DNA of 64,000 nt, from positions 8,680,986 to 8,744,985 of the forward strand of contig JAVDOI010000003.1 of assembly GCA_032191485.1 (NCBI GenBank), read 5' to 3'. The notes below the pieces were generated by a model. It did no database searches and was not told the DNA's origin. It worked only from the letters and a program-made list of their open reading frames with translations. Shown here one piece after another: positions 12,537 through 57,950 of this stretch. This DNA is from Leptoclinus maculatus. Its lineage: Eukaryota > Chordata > Actinopteri > Perciformes > Stichaeidae. A program made the translations under genes and the position numbers. Within the stretch, counting starts at the first letter, position 1; every line of letters starts with the position of its first letter.

Positions 12537-14771
12537 TGCGCTTCCTGTCCGGGGCTTCCTGTTCCCGTCTTTTGTCCTTCCTCAGTGCCTTTGATTTTTA
12601 ACGGCCGGCTGTTTTTTTTTTTTTTTTTTTTGTGGCAGCTTCGGCTTTTCTCACACTCTTCTCTCTCCCCCAAACCTCCATATTTCCCTGGTGTTACTAC
12701 TACTACCAACTACTACTCTTCAACCAAACTCGCTTTTGTAGTACTCACTACATCACATCATCACCCCTTTAACACTGCCCCGCCACCCTCCTCGTCCCAA
12801 TCGCTGCCTCAAGAAGACACAGTTTGTTCAGGTTTAGGAAACGTTGGCCTTGTGTGCCGTCTACGGACTCCTCTGTACATATTAAGCGTTGTCATGTTTC
12901 AGTTGAAATGTTCTCTGGTACCATTATTTAATACTTCAGAAAACTAGCCTGCTATTTGCTTCCTTTTGGTTTGATTTGCATAAATAAGCATATCCTGTTG
13001 GTGAATCTGTGCTTTTACTCTACATGTTACTTCTACATGTTTTCTCAAAATGACACTTTTGTGATCCGTTAGTTTGCATTACCCTCGACCAAAGGTTGCC
13101 TCTTTGTAAGCTATGCATTATAACTTCAGAGAGATTTTTTTTTTGAGAGTCACTTTAGTTGACAATGCTGCATCGGTTGGTAAAAGGATGTTTATATCTT
13201 CCCACTGGCAGGTATTTGTGCTGTTTTTAAAGATATGCACTCTATTTCAGTAAACTTTTATATCCTGTGTTTCGGTTTACTCTGCAGATTATTACCCACC
13301 TAAAGGGCCTATATGCACACAGCTGCTTGACGGCAATAAAAGGTCTTTTTTTTTTCTTCTGAGGACACGCTGGTCAAACGGCCTCCTATTAGCTCACAGA
13401 TCACAAGAGACCGAATGACAGTATTATTTAAGAAGATACAGAGAAGAAGTGTCTGTTGTTGCTTTATCTGCCTTTTTGTAAGTTTTGAATAGCGTTTTAT
13501 TAAAAATTGCAGTTCATGTGAGTGATCTTTTGTATTGTCTTTATTTGACCATTGGGTGTGGAATTACTGCTTAATGTGAAACGTTAATGGAGCATGTGGG
13601 ATGATATGTTATTCTGATAACGACGTGCTGTTCTAGTATCACTTCACATACTCAAAAACGAGATCATTTATCGCCACGATCTGTCAGCGGAGGGCAGCTT
13701 TAGTCCTTATTCACTTCCACTGAAAACAGGACCACGCTATTGAGCCGGCGGGCTCTCCAACCTGCTTTCACCTTTTTGAGCATGCGGTGAAACAGGATAG
13801 CTAATGTCAAGTTACCTGTTCTCTTGGTCTCAGATGGGGATGGGTTATGCAACTGCTTCCCTCTTTGATGAACTTTAATTTCCAGCTGGAGGACCATATG
13901 GTCAAAGCAGGTTTTTCCATCGGGGGGAGGGGGGGGATCTTATTCCCTGCACATATGTTGCCTTTTAAGCATTTAAAACCCCAGGTTAGGATTACTATGC
14001 CCGACAGCTTTTTCGCCTTTTTCATTGATTTTGAAGAAGTGTGAACCTGGGAAAGGATCAGCAGCTTTCACCGTGGAACCTAAGATGCGACTGCTGTCGA
14101 GAACGACCCACCACTCTTCACCGCTTTCCCCCTTTCCACCCGTGTCTCTTTGTGCATGACCTCTACTGATGGAGATGGGCCTCTTTTCCTTATCTCTCCT
14201 CCACTCCTTCCTTGTGTCTTGCTCTGCCCAAGCTTGCCAAGCTATAGTCGCCTGCGGTCCTCACTAATTTGCGCTTTCTGAAAACCTGTGGTCTGCCTAA
14301 ATACTACCTGCACTCTGTTTAACCCACTGCTAAGTTTGCTAACCACTAACATCTTCTGCCTGCAAATCACAAACGGTCACATGGGAATGACGGGCGGAAT
14401 TATTTGTAGATTGTGCATGTGGAATGGTTTTTTTGATGGATGTTTTTGTTCTTTATTACTTTTTTCCCCTTTTATTCTGGAGAGGATTTACATTTTTGAC
14501 ACACAATTAGCAAAAAAAATAGTTTGTACTGGACATTGAATGTGTTCATAAATTAGCTGCCTGCAAGGTAGGATGCAGCAGTTTTACTGTTAACATGTAC
14601 TTCTTGCCACAAGTCCTATGTTATAATCTTAAAATGAGTACTGATCAACAGCAGCTTTGAGGATATGTTAAGTATGTCTCAATGGAGCTGAAGTCTTTGA
14701 GAGCAACCGCACCACAATAGTCCGACTCCATCACCAGCGTGCGTTAACACATGAATCTCTATGTATCACAG
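12537..14771 (+). other. 3' UTR of short cnksr3 form, then intron of the long form
   Basis: After the TGA of the short isoform comes about 800 bp with a T tract at 12612-12631, then a candidate poly(A) signal. The rest is T-rich intronic DNA without a convincing exon. In the long transcript the whole stretch is intron, ending in acceptor TATCACAG at 14764-14771. Confidence 0.6.
13335..13340 (+). terminator. Candidate poly(A) signal AATAAA for short cnksr3 transcript
   Basis: AATAAA followed within 10 bases by a long T-rich run, as expected for a cleavage site with a downstream element. It lies about 800 bp after the short-form stop codon and before the first ipcef1-part exon, so its use would fix the CNKSR3-only product. 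Confidence 0.5.
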
Positions 14772-26820
<12,049 letters not shown>

Positions 26821-28160
26821 AGACTTGTGAGGTCTTTAAATATTTTGGACACACACACGCACACACACACTGCTGTTTTCAATTGAGACTACTGTTCCGT
26901 ATCAGCAGGCGTTGAGTACTAATAGACAAGTAACTGGATCGATGAAGAAGAGTGTTTTTTAAGTTCCCAAATGGATATGATGCAGACGTTATATGATTAG
27001 CAGATCACATTAAAATGTGAAATGTGTCTTAGTATTACTTTTACTGTTTAATTTGTCAGGTTAGCAAATTTTACAGGTGATTGTTTTTATGTTGTAATTT
27101 CCGTGAACCTATTCATACATTGTTTTATTAACTGGAATGATGCAGTACGTTGTAATAATGGATACATTGTTCACTTTTTTGAAACGCTTTTACTTTTTTA
27201 CCGTATGTTTTATGCTTTGATTTCATCAGTAGTGAACACATTTTAACTGTTACTGTTCAGCCAATTATTGGTGCCATGCACCATCACTGCCTGTTACACA
27301 TGTGTTATACAGCAACTATTTTCAATGATTGGTAAGTGCTGCTCGCCCTAGAAATAATGTCATCGTACTTGAAACTCAACACCAGGGGCCTGCGCTAATT
27401 GAATAAATGTTGGTCACAAGTCATGATAATTTCAGATTTTAAAAGTCAACGTGTCAAATTATTGTTACTTCAATGTTACTTAAAGCCAAGACATAAGAAA
27501 TCCCCTCATTCCCATAGAAAAATGCTGTGTAATGACTAATTTTGCATTCTACTTAATCAAAACAAACTATTTTTAGATGTATAATTCCAACATGTATGCA
27601 TACATGCTTTATGCAACATTGACAGTGACATGCAACTTAATTTATATTTTATTGCAAATGTGAGAGACTTTATTACTAACCAATGCTATGTACAGTCTTA
27701 TTGGACTTAAGGCAGGGTGTAGTAGGATTCATTTGCATTTAAACACATGATGCATGGTGGATAATTCTCAGGAAAACATACCCTGTAATATATTCGTTAA
27801 GGCAGACCACCTCAGGCCCTTACAAACAAGTCCAGCAGACTTAAACCCTGTACTAGTTACACACAAGCAGCACGTTATTCAGATACAAACATCCGGCATT
27901 ATGCATATATCACCCAATGAGCAACAGGTTTATGGAAGGCCAGCGGGGGCCTCTGACATGGTGACAACACCTACTGGTAGGGGCCCAACCAAGCTCCAGG
28001 CACAAAGATGTATTTTTGTTTCTGGATTATGTTTCATATGTTGTGCATGTTAAATATTAATTCAGTGTAAATAGTTGTACATTGATGTACTTTGATTCTG
28101 GTATGACAGTTAGCGTGCTTGTTTGTGTACAGGGTAATAAAGTGTTATTACAAAAATGAA
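26821..28160 (+). other. 3' UTR of the ipcef1/cnksr3 transcript
   Basis: AT-rich, non-coding, about 1.3 kb after the TAA. A short ACGC/CA repeat lies at 26850-26870. An early AATAAA lies near 27401, and a better placed one at 28136-28141. No other gene is visible. Confidence 0.65.
28136..28141 (+). terminator. Distal poly(A) signal AATAAA of the ipcef1 transcript
   Basis: AATAAA is followed by GTGTTATTAC and a T-rich, GT-containing stretch. Cleavage is expected near 28160, which is under 300 bp from the scaf8 start codon. Confidence 0.6.
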
Positions 28161-28445
28161 CATTTTCGTCTTTATCTAAACGTTCAATGTCGCCATAGAT
28201 GATTGTGCGTTTGTGTGCAGCAACCGCGGCTGTGATACAAAAACAAAAGGCAGAGGGGACATTTGGGTACGACTTGTAGTGTCCCGAAAGTGACGCTAGG
28301 AGTCGTCGCTCTGTGCAGATTTCTTGTTGAGGTTATGCGCCATATTGGCAGTCTCCTCCATCTCACCAAGCGTCGAGCATGCATGCCTCTAACCGGTTAT
28401 TGAGGAGATATCTGTAAATATTTACAGTCACCTGCGAGCGACACC
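28161..28445 (+). promoter_or_regulatory. scaf8: scaf8 promoter and 5' UTR
   Basis: About 285 bp between the ipcef1 transcript end and the scaf8 ATG must hold the core promoter and 5' UTR. CpGs are denser than in the surroundings. At 28338-28349 the element CGCCATATTGGC reads on the minus strand as GCCAATATGGCG, combining a CCAAT-like and a YY1-like (ATGGC) core. No TATA box is placed clearly. The ATG context CGACACCATGG is a strong Kozak match. Confidence 0.6.
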
Positions 28446-48826
<20,381 letters not shown>

Positions 48827-49618
48827 TCATCACTCAGTAGGTAAAAGATCATTTTGTAAAGTTGTCTCTTCTTCTCTGTACTCATGTCAGCAAACCACCA
48901 CACGGGACATACCGAATACTGACTCACAATCAGTTATTGTCTTATAACCAATAACAGATGATTTTATCTCTCACAAATACCAGTGTACTTAAATAGAAAG
49001 CTTGTTAGCTGAATTATTGATAGACAATTTTGTTTGTGTTTTTATTTACTTTTTTTTTTAAGTTGTAATGCCACCCCCCACCCGTTTTTAATTAATCTAA
49101 GCGTGGCGAATTTTACTCAATAGCCGACCAAAATGTTTCAATTGTACATGGGGCGGGGGGGGGGGAAGCGCTTTGACCTTCCTATGGAAGAGAGTAAAAC
49201 ATCCTGGCTGTTCGACTAATGGATTGAATACAGATGCACACAATACTTAAAAAAAAAAAAGGTAGTTTCTGGTCCAATTTCTGTCTCCTCTTCTTTTAAA
49301 ATGCTGCTGCAAAGTTTTCAGTGAATGCTTTTGTGGTGTCCTGCTTTCTGTCTCGACGCAGAAAAGAAATAGCCTGCATACAGTGAGACAACTACAGCTG
49401 CTTATAATTGGAAAAAATGAACATTTAAAAAAAAAAAAAAAAAAAAAAGAATGAAAACATGACAATGTTGTATCCCCAAAATAAATGTCTGTAATTTGTT
49501 TCCAATTATGCAGTGAACACAAACACACAATTACATGCCAGGGGAGGGGGGGGGGGGAGAGACGGAGAGAAAGAACAGAGGGATATTCTCATGTCGGGTG
49601 CATTTTGTTTTAGTTTTA

Positions 49619-49624
49619 AATAAA
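49619..49624 (+). terminator. scaf8: scaf8 poly(A) signal, proximal
   Basis: AATAAA with CATGCTTTGTCTGTTTT downstream. A second AATAAA lies 139 bp upstream at 49480-49485. Confidence 0.45.
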
Positions 49625-50240
49625 CATGCTTTGTCTGTTTTAAAAAAAAAAAACACATGCTTTAGGACTGTTTTCTGACCCAGGACCAGTGGAAACTAAG
49701 ACTGCGTTACAGGCTCTCGTACACAGTGTGTGCTGTCACTTCAGTCGAATTCGATGTTCTCGCAACTCAAGTTGCTGCTGTACCATCCATCCACAGAGCA
49801 CTCTGTTGGATGCAACCGTGGGACTTGTAGTTTTTTAGACGACTTCAGCCTGTATGTTGAGGATGGGATTGTGCCTTTTTTTGAATGGATTTAGTCGTTC
49901 ATGACGCTACCCAAACACTACTGTGTGACGCACACCAGACATGTGCGTGCGACTCTGTTTTCAGACAGCTCTATGAACTCAATGCTACCTGCACAGAATT
50001 TGACTGGCCTACAGTTTGAATGGTCGCTTTGGCGCTTTGTACAGCACTCACCTAGAGGAGAACACGTCTATGTACTCCCATCGTTCTGTGCATGCAGGCC
50101 TGTAGCCATGTTTTAACCTTCCTGTGTCTCCTTTTCTCATTTCATACTTGTAGTGCTTTTCTGTTGAGACGTACTACTAGAAATCCATAGTCTGCTGTTC
50201 TCTCCAGACCAAAATGTCTACTACAGGAGTTGTGATGTTG

Positions 50241-50246
50241 AATAAA
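50241..50246 (+). terminator. scaf8: scaf8 poly(A) signal, distal
   Basis: AATAAA followed by AGTTAAAGGTGCATC and a T run, a good downstream element. It would give a 3' UTR of about 1.4 kb. Confidence 0.45.
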
Positions 50247-50463
50247 AGTTAAAGGTGCATCAGATTTTTTTACCCCTGTTATTGTCATGCATCCTGACTC
50301 AGGCCGATAAGAGGACTTCTTGCGCACACGCATCAACCCTGCAGCTCCGAACTGAGATAACGGAACCATGTTAGTAGTTTAAACCAACGAAAACGTAAAG
50401 AGGTGATGGGACATGCATATCTAGTATACCAGGTTGTGTATTGAGATTATGAAACATCTAGAA

Positions 50464-51606
50464 CAGGGGTCACTGTGGTCCGGGTCCTGACCCAGACGCT
50501 GTTGTATCTGGACCCTGGACCTACAACTGATAGATAATTGAGAATTACAACATTTTGACGGGAGCACTTCATTTTTAAAACCGGCGCAGCTTTTCCAGCC
50601 TTTTACGGCACTCGATCAGCGGTCCAGGAAACACACCGGCCAATTACACGCGTTGTAAAATACATCACGTGATGCTACTCAGACAATCAAATGTGTGTAT
50701 TCCGATAAGCATCGCGGCTTCAGTGAGGTCATACACACACACCGGAAAGAGGTGGGAGAGAGACCGAATAGTTGAAGTACGTGAGTCACAGAAGTTATTT
50801 CTCATGGCGCGCTCCAAAAAGAGAAAAGTGGACAACGAGACCAGAGCCTTTAACCAACAGTGGACGATGGAAATCTTGTTTGTTCATTCTTCCCACGTCG
50901 GTTCAGAAACCGGTATGTCTCGTATATATGTTCAGAGGCCGTGGCGGTTATTAAAAGCGGCAATGTGAAGCGCCACACTACGAGACAAAGCACACGACTT
51001 TTGAGCAAACGTACCCACTCACATCTGAAATGAAGGCACAGAAGAAGAAAATAAACAATCTAAAGAGCCCAATATGATCAGAATCCTAACGCATTCATAA
51101 CAATGCTGTTAACAGAGGAATAGAGCTTTTATTAACCACAGATAAAGTCCCTGCACACAAATGTCTCTCTTATTACAAGATGAGAAGAATATAATAATAT
51201 GGCTTTTTTTGTTTACATCACTTCACACCTGAAATAATTGAATTTAAAGCAGCAGGGCAATTCAGTTCATTTTTCTAAAATGAATTTGTTTATTTTAAGA
51301 TAAACATTTTTCAAAAGCTTTGTGTGCAGCCCTGATTCTACTTGAAATGAGAGATCATTTATTCATTATTACAGTATGTTATTTATCGTTCATCCAGTTC
51401 AATTTAAAAACTGATAATATTGTTGATTATATTATAAAATGTAGCTTTATTCATTTGATTTGACAGTCAGTTGTTGCTGCTAGGCTACTTCAATGTACAT
51501 TGAACTGAATCAGAGCAAAAGCTCGACATCATTGCGATGTTCCGGACCGTTGCGTGAGGAGATTCTCTATAACCGGACCTCGTTTAAGTTGAACTGAATA
51601 CCCCTG
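50464..51606 (+). mobile_element. hAT-superfamily DNA transposon, internally deleted
   Basis: The element begins CAGGGGT and ends ACCCCTG (short terminal inverted repeats) and is flanked by 8-bp direct repeats ATCTAGAA (50456-50463) and ATCTAGAC (51607-51614), seven of eight identical. This length and the TCTAGA core fit the Ac/Charlie-type hAT preference. Near the left end an ATG at 50804 opens MARSKKRKVDNETRAF, which resembles the N-terminus of GTF2IRD2/Charlie-like transposases (KKRKVD, then WT). After that, pieces of a BED-like finger appear in different frames (CLVYMF, then NVKRH). Most of the transposase is absent. It is not able to move itself. Confidence 0.85.
50804..51075 (+). pseudogene. 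Remnant of hAT transposase N-terminus
   Basis: Start at ATG 50804, frame broken by stop at 50966-50968. Similarity continues downstream in another frame (TTFEQTYPLTSEMKAQ at about 51000-51045). At least two frameshifts separate the pieces. The rest of the protein (catalytic DDE and dimerisation regions) is missing from the element. Confidence 0.7.
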
Positions 51607-52037
51607 ATCTAGACTGTAGCCACTAACTTTTTTTTGGTTCATTAGTTCACTTACACTCAGACAAGCGTAGAGGCCAACAATACAAAAAAAAACACATCCT
51701 GAGAACAAACTCCCATGAGACCTGAGAGGCCACCGTCTAAACACTGCAGTGCACTTTACTCCACACCTAGCAATAAAGGTGTAGACGTCTACCAAATAAC
51801 CTGAATCAATGTGCGGCTTCCTATATTAGTATAAACGTTTACAACAGCCATCTGGCACCGGCCTCGACTGAACAAAAGGGTAGGGAGGGAATATGCAAAT
51901 GAGGAGGAAGTAGGAGGAGATGCTGGTTTGCTCCTTTACCCCCTCTCCACCCCCCCCCCCCCCTCCCTCCTGCACTGCCAAGAGACCCGGAGGAAGTGCT
52001 TACACAGCACATGCTCTTCTCCGTGCTCATTTATGGC

Positions 52038-52065
52038 CCAGCTAGTGTCAAGAAGCACTAGCTGG
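52038..52065. repeat. Perfect short inverted repeat
   Basis: CCAGCTAGTG, an 8-base loop, then CACTAGCTGG; all ten pairs match. It lies in low-repeat intergenic DNA. Confidence 0.8.
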
Positions 52066-53853
52066 AGGATTTATTTAAACAGTCTGCTACATCACGGTGC
52101 CCGTTTTAGCGCTTGTTATATTTATAGAGGGGAAAAAAACAATGGGAGAGGAGCAGCTCGATGTGCTGCATAATGCCTTCACCTCCAATTACACCCCCAG
52201 TTTAGCCTGCTAATCCAAACAGAAACAAAAAAATGTCATAGTTTGGCTCTGGATTTTGTATCTGGAGACCTGTAAGGGGATAAAACCAGGCTAAAAATAC
52301 CCAGTGGTCGTGTCTCCTGGTGTGACTCGGTCTATACATTTCGAGCTCCCATCTGGCTCCCGAAGGCAGCCGGGGTCGAGCCTCCCGCTGACCTCCCCGC
52401 AGAGAGATTTGACAGGCCGAGACTTTGAATCAACCACTATCTGCCCTGAAACAGACACACAGCAGCAGTCGGCAAGCTCTCCCCTGAACAGCAATACAAA
52501 AACAAATCCTTCCTCTCCGGAGCGCCAGTTATTTATCTGTGGCAGAAATAAAGGACATGTAAACTAACGTGGATTGGGGTCCGATTCTGTGCACGTCTTC
52601 CGCTGCACTCCTTACGATAAAACCAGTTCAACCAACATAATCACCCTCGAGTCTACTGGCGCTCCTGTTCCAAACCATTTGCACATCATTGCAGCGTTAT
52701 GCGCCATATGAAGCCTTAGCAAAGCCCGTGGGAACAAAGCAAAGTGGGGCCTGACCTTTAGACAGGCGCCTAATGAGAGCGCCTGAACCATAATGGTATG
52801 GAATAATAACACGCTTGCTGGTGCATGCCCATGTGGTAGTGCTAATGTGTGGTTATTGCTGTAGGTTGGAGACAGAGAAGTTCCCTGCAGTGTGGGAGGT
52901 CAATTAGACAGGATGATGAAGGTTAACATCCAGCTTGTAAACACGTTTTAATATGACGTGTGGAAATCATTAAATGTCCGCGTCCGATATTTCTCTCCAA
53001 CTTCAAGGCATGATTGACTCTATAAGGAGCCTTTTAATTAGTTTGTGTTGTGTAAAAGACCGGTGGTGCATTTTCCACAACAGCTATTGTTCTCCCGTTG
53101 CCATTAAAAGGACCACAGTCGGCGTTTCTTGTGGTTGTCCGTAGTACCGCGTCTGACCATTTGAGGTCAGTGTGGTACTGCAGCTCTCGCCGGCCGGGTG
53201 CAGACTGGGTTTCTTGGAGTGCGACGGCTCCAAAAATCTGCAGTGCTCACCTTCTCTTCCCTTTCTGTGCTTCCAACCCTCGCTGAGACCAATAAAAAAA
53301 AGCCCCACCAGTGTCCAACGGTGAAGTATGCAAACAACACATTGCAACAATTCCCTCTCTTTGAAAACGGGCACAGCGTCCGGGACGAGAGCGTAGGAAA
53401 TGTGCTGCCGTGCAGAATCTTCACGGTGCCACCGTGCTGAAATATTTTCATCAGATATAACCGCTTTCCATGCCTGTTCTCAGATCGATACAGAGGGCGC
53501 TTTGATAAATGGAATGAGGTCCTTTTCAGCGTGAGACTTGGCCCGTTTCTCTAGCTTCTCAATTGCTGCATTCTTAAATGATTAAAGCTATCGATTAGGC
53601 CCTCCCGAAAGCCTCCACACTGAAATCGGCCTCCATCGATCAGCCGTGGCCAGATATCATATTATTCGCACGTGGTGGAGTCTGTGCCAAGCGGAGAGAG
53701 CGTTTCGCGTGGCTGCTCACACGAATGCATTGGGCACCAGAGATTGAGGAAGAACAGAGCAATCTGTCTTCCGTCTACCTAGTTATGCAGGAGAGGAATC
53801 CCCTATCTCGGCTCACACTCTGCAGCCACAGTGATTACTCACCACTGTGGGCG

Positions 53854-53953
<100 letters not shown>

Positions 53954-54724
53954 AGTTTGCTCTGCCCCGTTATCAGAGCCAGCAGACTCTTTCGGACTGG
54001 GCCGAGGTGTCCGAAGTTCCCTTTCACCCAGGACCTCAGCCTAGTCATGAGTTCCCCCTCCCCTCCCTCCCCACTCCACGGGGAATGTGTGCGTGCAGGA
54101 AGCTAGAACAGCAGCCCTGGAGCTGGTTGTTGTCGGTGGGGAATCAGTGCCTTGCTCAGGGTTCACTTTAGAAGGGTGTGTACCTGCCAGCATCAGGGCT
54201 TTCACAGAAGTCTTCAGGTTCTCACTTTTGATGCCCTTTTTTAAGCTCCAGTAGCAATTTACATTCTTGCAGCCAGAGGGAGATTATTATTTTTGTTGCC
54301 TTTTTTTAAAATAACACAAGGAAAGAAGGCACAACACTGCAGACAGTAGTGCTACTGATGACGTGGCCATTATGGCTGTCATTAAATATAAGAGACACAA
54401 AAACACAGCAAAACGTAACAGGGGTTTGACATTCAGTCATTTGTAGACTGAATGAGTATTCTGTTTTCTTATCCAAAACAGTTTTTACTTTGTAGAGAAC
54501 TCCATATGAACATTTGTACAGTTCTTTTCTGTGAGATGTCTTCTGTAACTGTACAGTCTGTCATGGTAATGTAACTCCTCGCTGGCTCCCTTAGTTTTGG
54601 GCTCACTGAACATTCTTTTTTAGTGAGCCGCGCTAGCTGTGTGTCGGTCAGTCGGTCAGAAATGACAAGTAGTACCATACATATTATACAGTTCGTGCCT
54701 AAATGTCCAGAAACAAGAGTCTAC

Positions 54725-54835
54725 AGCCACGCTAGCGGGGCTTTGAGCCAAATACTAACATGCTGATGTTTAGCGAGTATAATGTTTTATTTCTGCACTC
54801 TCTCACAGGGGACCTAACACATTGACATTAGCATC
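54725..54835. repeat. Teleost interspersed repeat fragment (AACATGCTGATGTTTAGC)
   Basis: Contains GCTAGCGGGGCTTTGAGCCA, AACATGCTGATGTTTAGC, AGTATAATGTTT and ACATTAGCATCTCA, recurring motifs of a fish repeat family. No coding content. Confidence 0.6.
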
Positions 54836-55910
54836 TCACACAAATCAAATATGTAATACTGCAACACACATCCAATAACGCTTTCATGCTCACAACGTAA
54901 TGAACCCTTCTGATGTAGACCTTTATTTTGACCACCACCCCATGGCCAATTATGAATTACTTCACCACGAATGATAAATATTAAAAACAACAACACTGCT
55001 GTAGACTCTTGTTCTTGTGAGCATGTGTGTACACGTTTCTTTCTGAGGCTCCCCAGTTGATAGGCAGAAGTTGATCCAATCCAGACTTATTTCGAGCTAA
55101 TGCTGCCGATTGTTCTCCTCTACAGAGCGAGTGTTGCTCCACTTTTGTTTTTCAAGGTAGCAATATGTCATTTTTCCCCCTCAACTTCCATGAGCATACT
55201 TCATTTCATCCTCTCTTGGGACGAATACAAAAAAAAAATAGTAGCAAGTACTTTCTTTTTAACGCCATGCCAGGAGCAGGAGGAGAGAAAGCCTGTGCTT
55301 GCCAAGTCAGTGTGTATTAGTGTGTGTGTGTGTTATCAGTGGCCTACATGCCTGTCACTGACTACCTTTTGCTACTCACACAACTAACTGTGTGTGTGTG
55401 TGTATTGGCTGTGTGTCAGCAGTGCCGCATTGCAACTAGAATTAAACCCATTAGTGTGAACATGGTTTACACAAGCAGAGACGGCACATTCCCATTTTAG
55501 GATTGATGTCCGCGACTGTTGTCTCTGTTAACATTGTCAGTCCCTAATCTCTCCTGTTCGTGGCCCCGTTTCAAAACAACAAGTACCAGTTCACCATACA
55601 TCCCCTTGTTTACATGTGACTATCTGCCCCCCCAAAAATGTCTGCCTCGGTGTCATTAGAAAAAGCTCTGCTGGCGCTGCTGCTTCTCGTCTCAAACCGT
55701 CCGCGCTCATCGTGGGGGCCGTGGGGTCGTCGGGGGGGGGCATAGGAGGTTAAAGGTCACCACTGCTGGATACACAGCGAAGGAGTATGGGAAATGCTCT
55801 ATTTTTTTGTAGAGGATCCAGCCGTGATTCGCGGCGGGCGGAGTGTTGTGTGTAATGTGGGTGACAGGGGAGCTTATTAAATCTGCCAACGCAAAGAAAA
55901 AAAACGAGGG

Positions 55911-55912
<2 letters not shown>

Positions 55913-55943
<31 letters not shown>
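55913..55943. repeat. (GT)n microsatellite
   Basis: About 31 bp. Similar short arrays follow at 56053-56076 and 56485-56512. Confidence 0.9.
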
Positions 55944-55947
<4 letters not shown>

Positions 55948-57908
55948 GTGGGGGAGGTAAGAGAGATATGCAGGGAAGGGAGGTGTGCTGAGATGCTGAG
56001 CAAGCGGGGTGAGCGTTTGACAGCGCAGCACGTTGCGTCTGGAAATGGTAAGTGTGTGTGTGTGTGTGTGTGTGTGGGGGGTGTACATGAAATGTATCAG
56101 CAAAGACCGGCAGGCCCGGTGCCGCAGCCTCCAGCTGTCAGTCTCACCTCAGCGCTGCACAATATGCACATATTGCAGTCATACAAGCATCATTTAAGCA
56201 ACTCCCGCGGCACTTACATCAATCCCCCCCCCCCCCCTGCAACTACAGAAGGTGTGTGATGAAGCCTCACGCGTTCACACGGCCTCATTATGTGGCAGAT
56301 ATATGATATCCTCTTTGTTCTCATGCAGTCTGTGTCGCCTCCACTCGCGTGTCTGTCATCGTTCGGAAAGAAGACCTTATAAAAAGCTGCTTATTAAAGG
56401 CTGACTCAGCTTATTCCTGCAGATGTGACACCTGGTTCAAACAACCGGCGAAACAAGCCTCATTGTTTCCATTAAGTGCTGTAATGTGTGTGTGTGTGTG
56501 TGTGTGTGTGTGTCTACCTGCCCACACGTATGACTGTATTTGTTCCCCCCCCCCCACCAGTCTGCTTGGCTCCCCCCGTGCTGTTTGTTAGCATGGTGCT
56601 AGCTGGTAATTAGCCCCGGAGGCCTCCTCATTGTCTGCCTCTTTGTTTACGAGGGAAGAGATGGATTCCCTCCTGAGAGTCGGAGGCGTCACTCAGAAGT
56701 GTGTGCGCAGTAAGACAGAGCAGACGGTGTCAAGTGAAGACGATAGGAAATTCCTGACTCACTGGAATCAAGCAGAAGGGGGGGGGGGGGTGTTGACAGA
56801 TTTATGAGGATCAAGGCACTAGGATCAAACCTAGTCGTGTCTTTTACTGATGTTTCTGAACTGAGTGCATCACTTACATCCAGACGGAACGTAGAACGTA
56901 GTAGAGTTGGACTGACTTGTAGGTTTTTAATTAAGCTGCTCCCATTTTAGGCCGATATTGTACAAAATCTCCTCATTGACCTCTGTTGTTGTCTGACCAA
57001 TGCCGATAGTTTCGTTTTTATTTGCACAGACGTGTGCTAAAATGTATAGCAATGGACATGAATGGAATTTTGTCAAGGGATTTCTCTCAACGATATATTC
57101 AGAGCGTTAATGTAGCAGCGAAGGACTATTATTTGTAACGTAAAGATGTGTCGCCCTGAGCAGAGAATGGAGTTGCCGTCCCTCTGTGTGTGTGTGTTGT
57201 AATCCGAGCTGTTTTGTGCTTTGTTTTGATAGTCGATCCGGCCTTTTAGTGCACGTTAGTGCCCCACTGGCGAGCTCATGGCAACCGCTCTGCACTGCTC
57301 TCATCAGCAGCTTATAGAACCATCAGACCGATGGCCTCGTTGCCCACTCTGACAGGCATCATATCACAGAAGGGAGACATCATCAAAATATTGTTCTGTA
57401 GCGATCATATCATTGGCTATTTTTTTAATATTTAATTTAATACATCAGATTGGTTTTATTTCCTGAATCAAGGGAACACTTTCCTGTGACAGGCCAATTT
57501 ACACAATGTATTCTCGTGTCCCATTGGCTAAATCTAGCTGTTCATCATTCATGTTGTGAATAGTTTTGTTTTTTATGGTTGGACAACACTATCTTCAAGC
57601 ACACAGCAAGTCTTTTATCTTGAGATTCATTTTGAAGGTTTGCGTGTAGAACGTGTTAAATTCTCATCTACCTACATGTTAAGACGGGAGAAGAGAGCCA
57701 GTGTCCTGCTCACGAGTAGTTAACCCCGCGTTGAGCGCATCAAACCTCCCTCCTGCCGCTCCACCAATCTGTCGAGAGCGTGTGTGTGACAGTGTGTGTC
57801 TGCGACTTTGTCAATATCACCCGCTTCCCTTGCCACCCCGCTGACTGGGATTAAACATTCATGATCGTGTTTATTAATGACCAGCAGGCATCAGGGATCT
57901 CCAAACTG

Positions 57909-57909
<1 letters not shown>

Positions 57910-57948
<39 letters not shown>
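57910..57948. repeat. (CA)n microsatellite
   Basis: 39 bp of CA; a pyrimidine/CA-rich stretch continues to about 58100. Confidence 0.95.

Positions 57949-57950
<2 letters not shown>

Larger units (their letters stand above)
48827..50265 (+). other. scaf8: scaf8 3' UTR
   Basis: Non-coding DNA after the TAA with A runs at 49250-49260 and 49427-49448 and three AATAAA signals (49480, 49619, 50241). The last is followed by a T run and ends about 200 bp before the hAT insertion. Confidence 0.6.
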
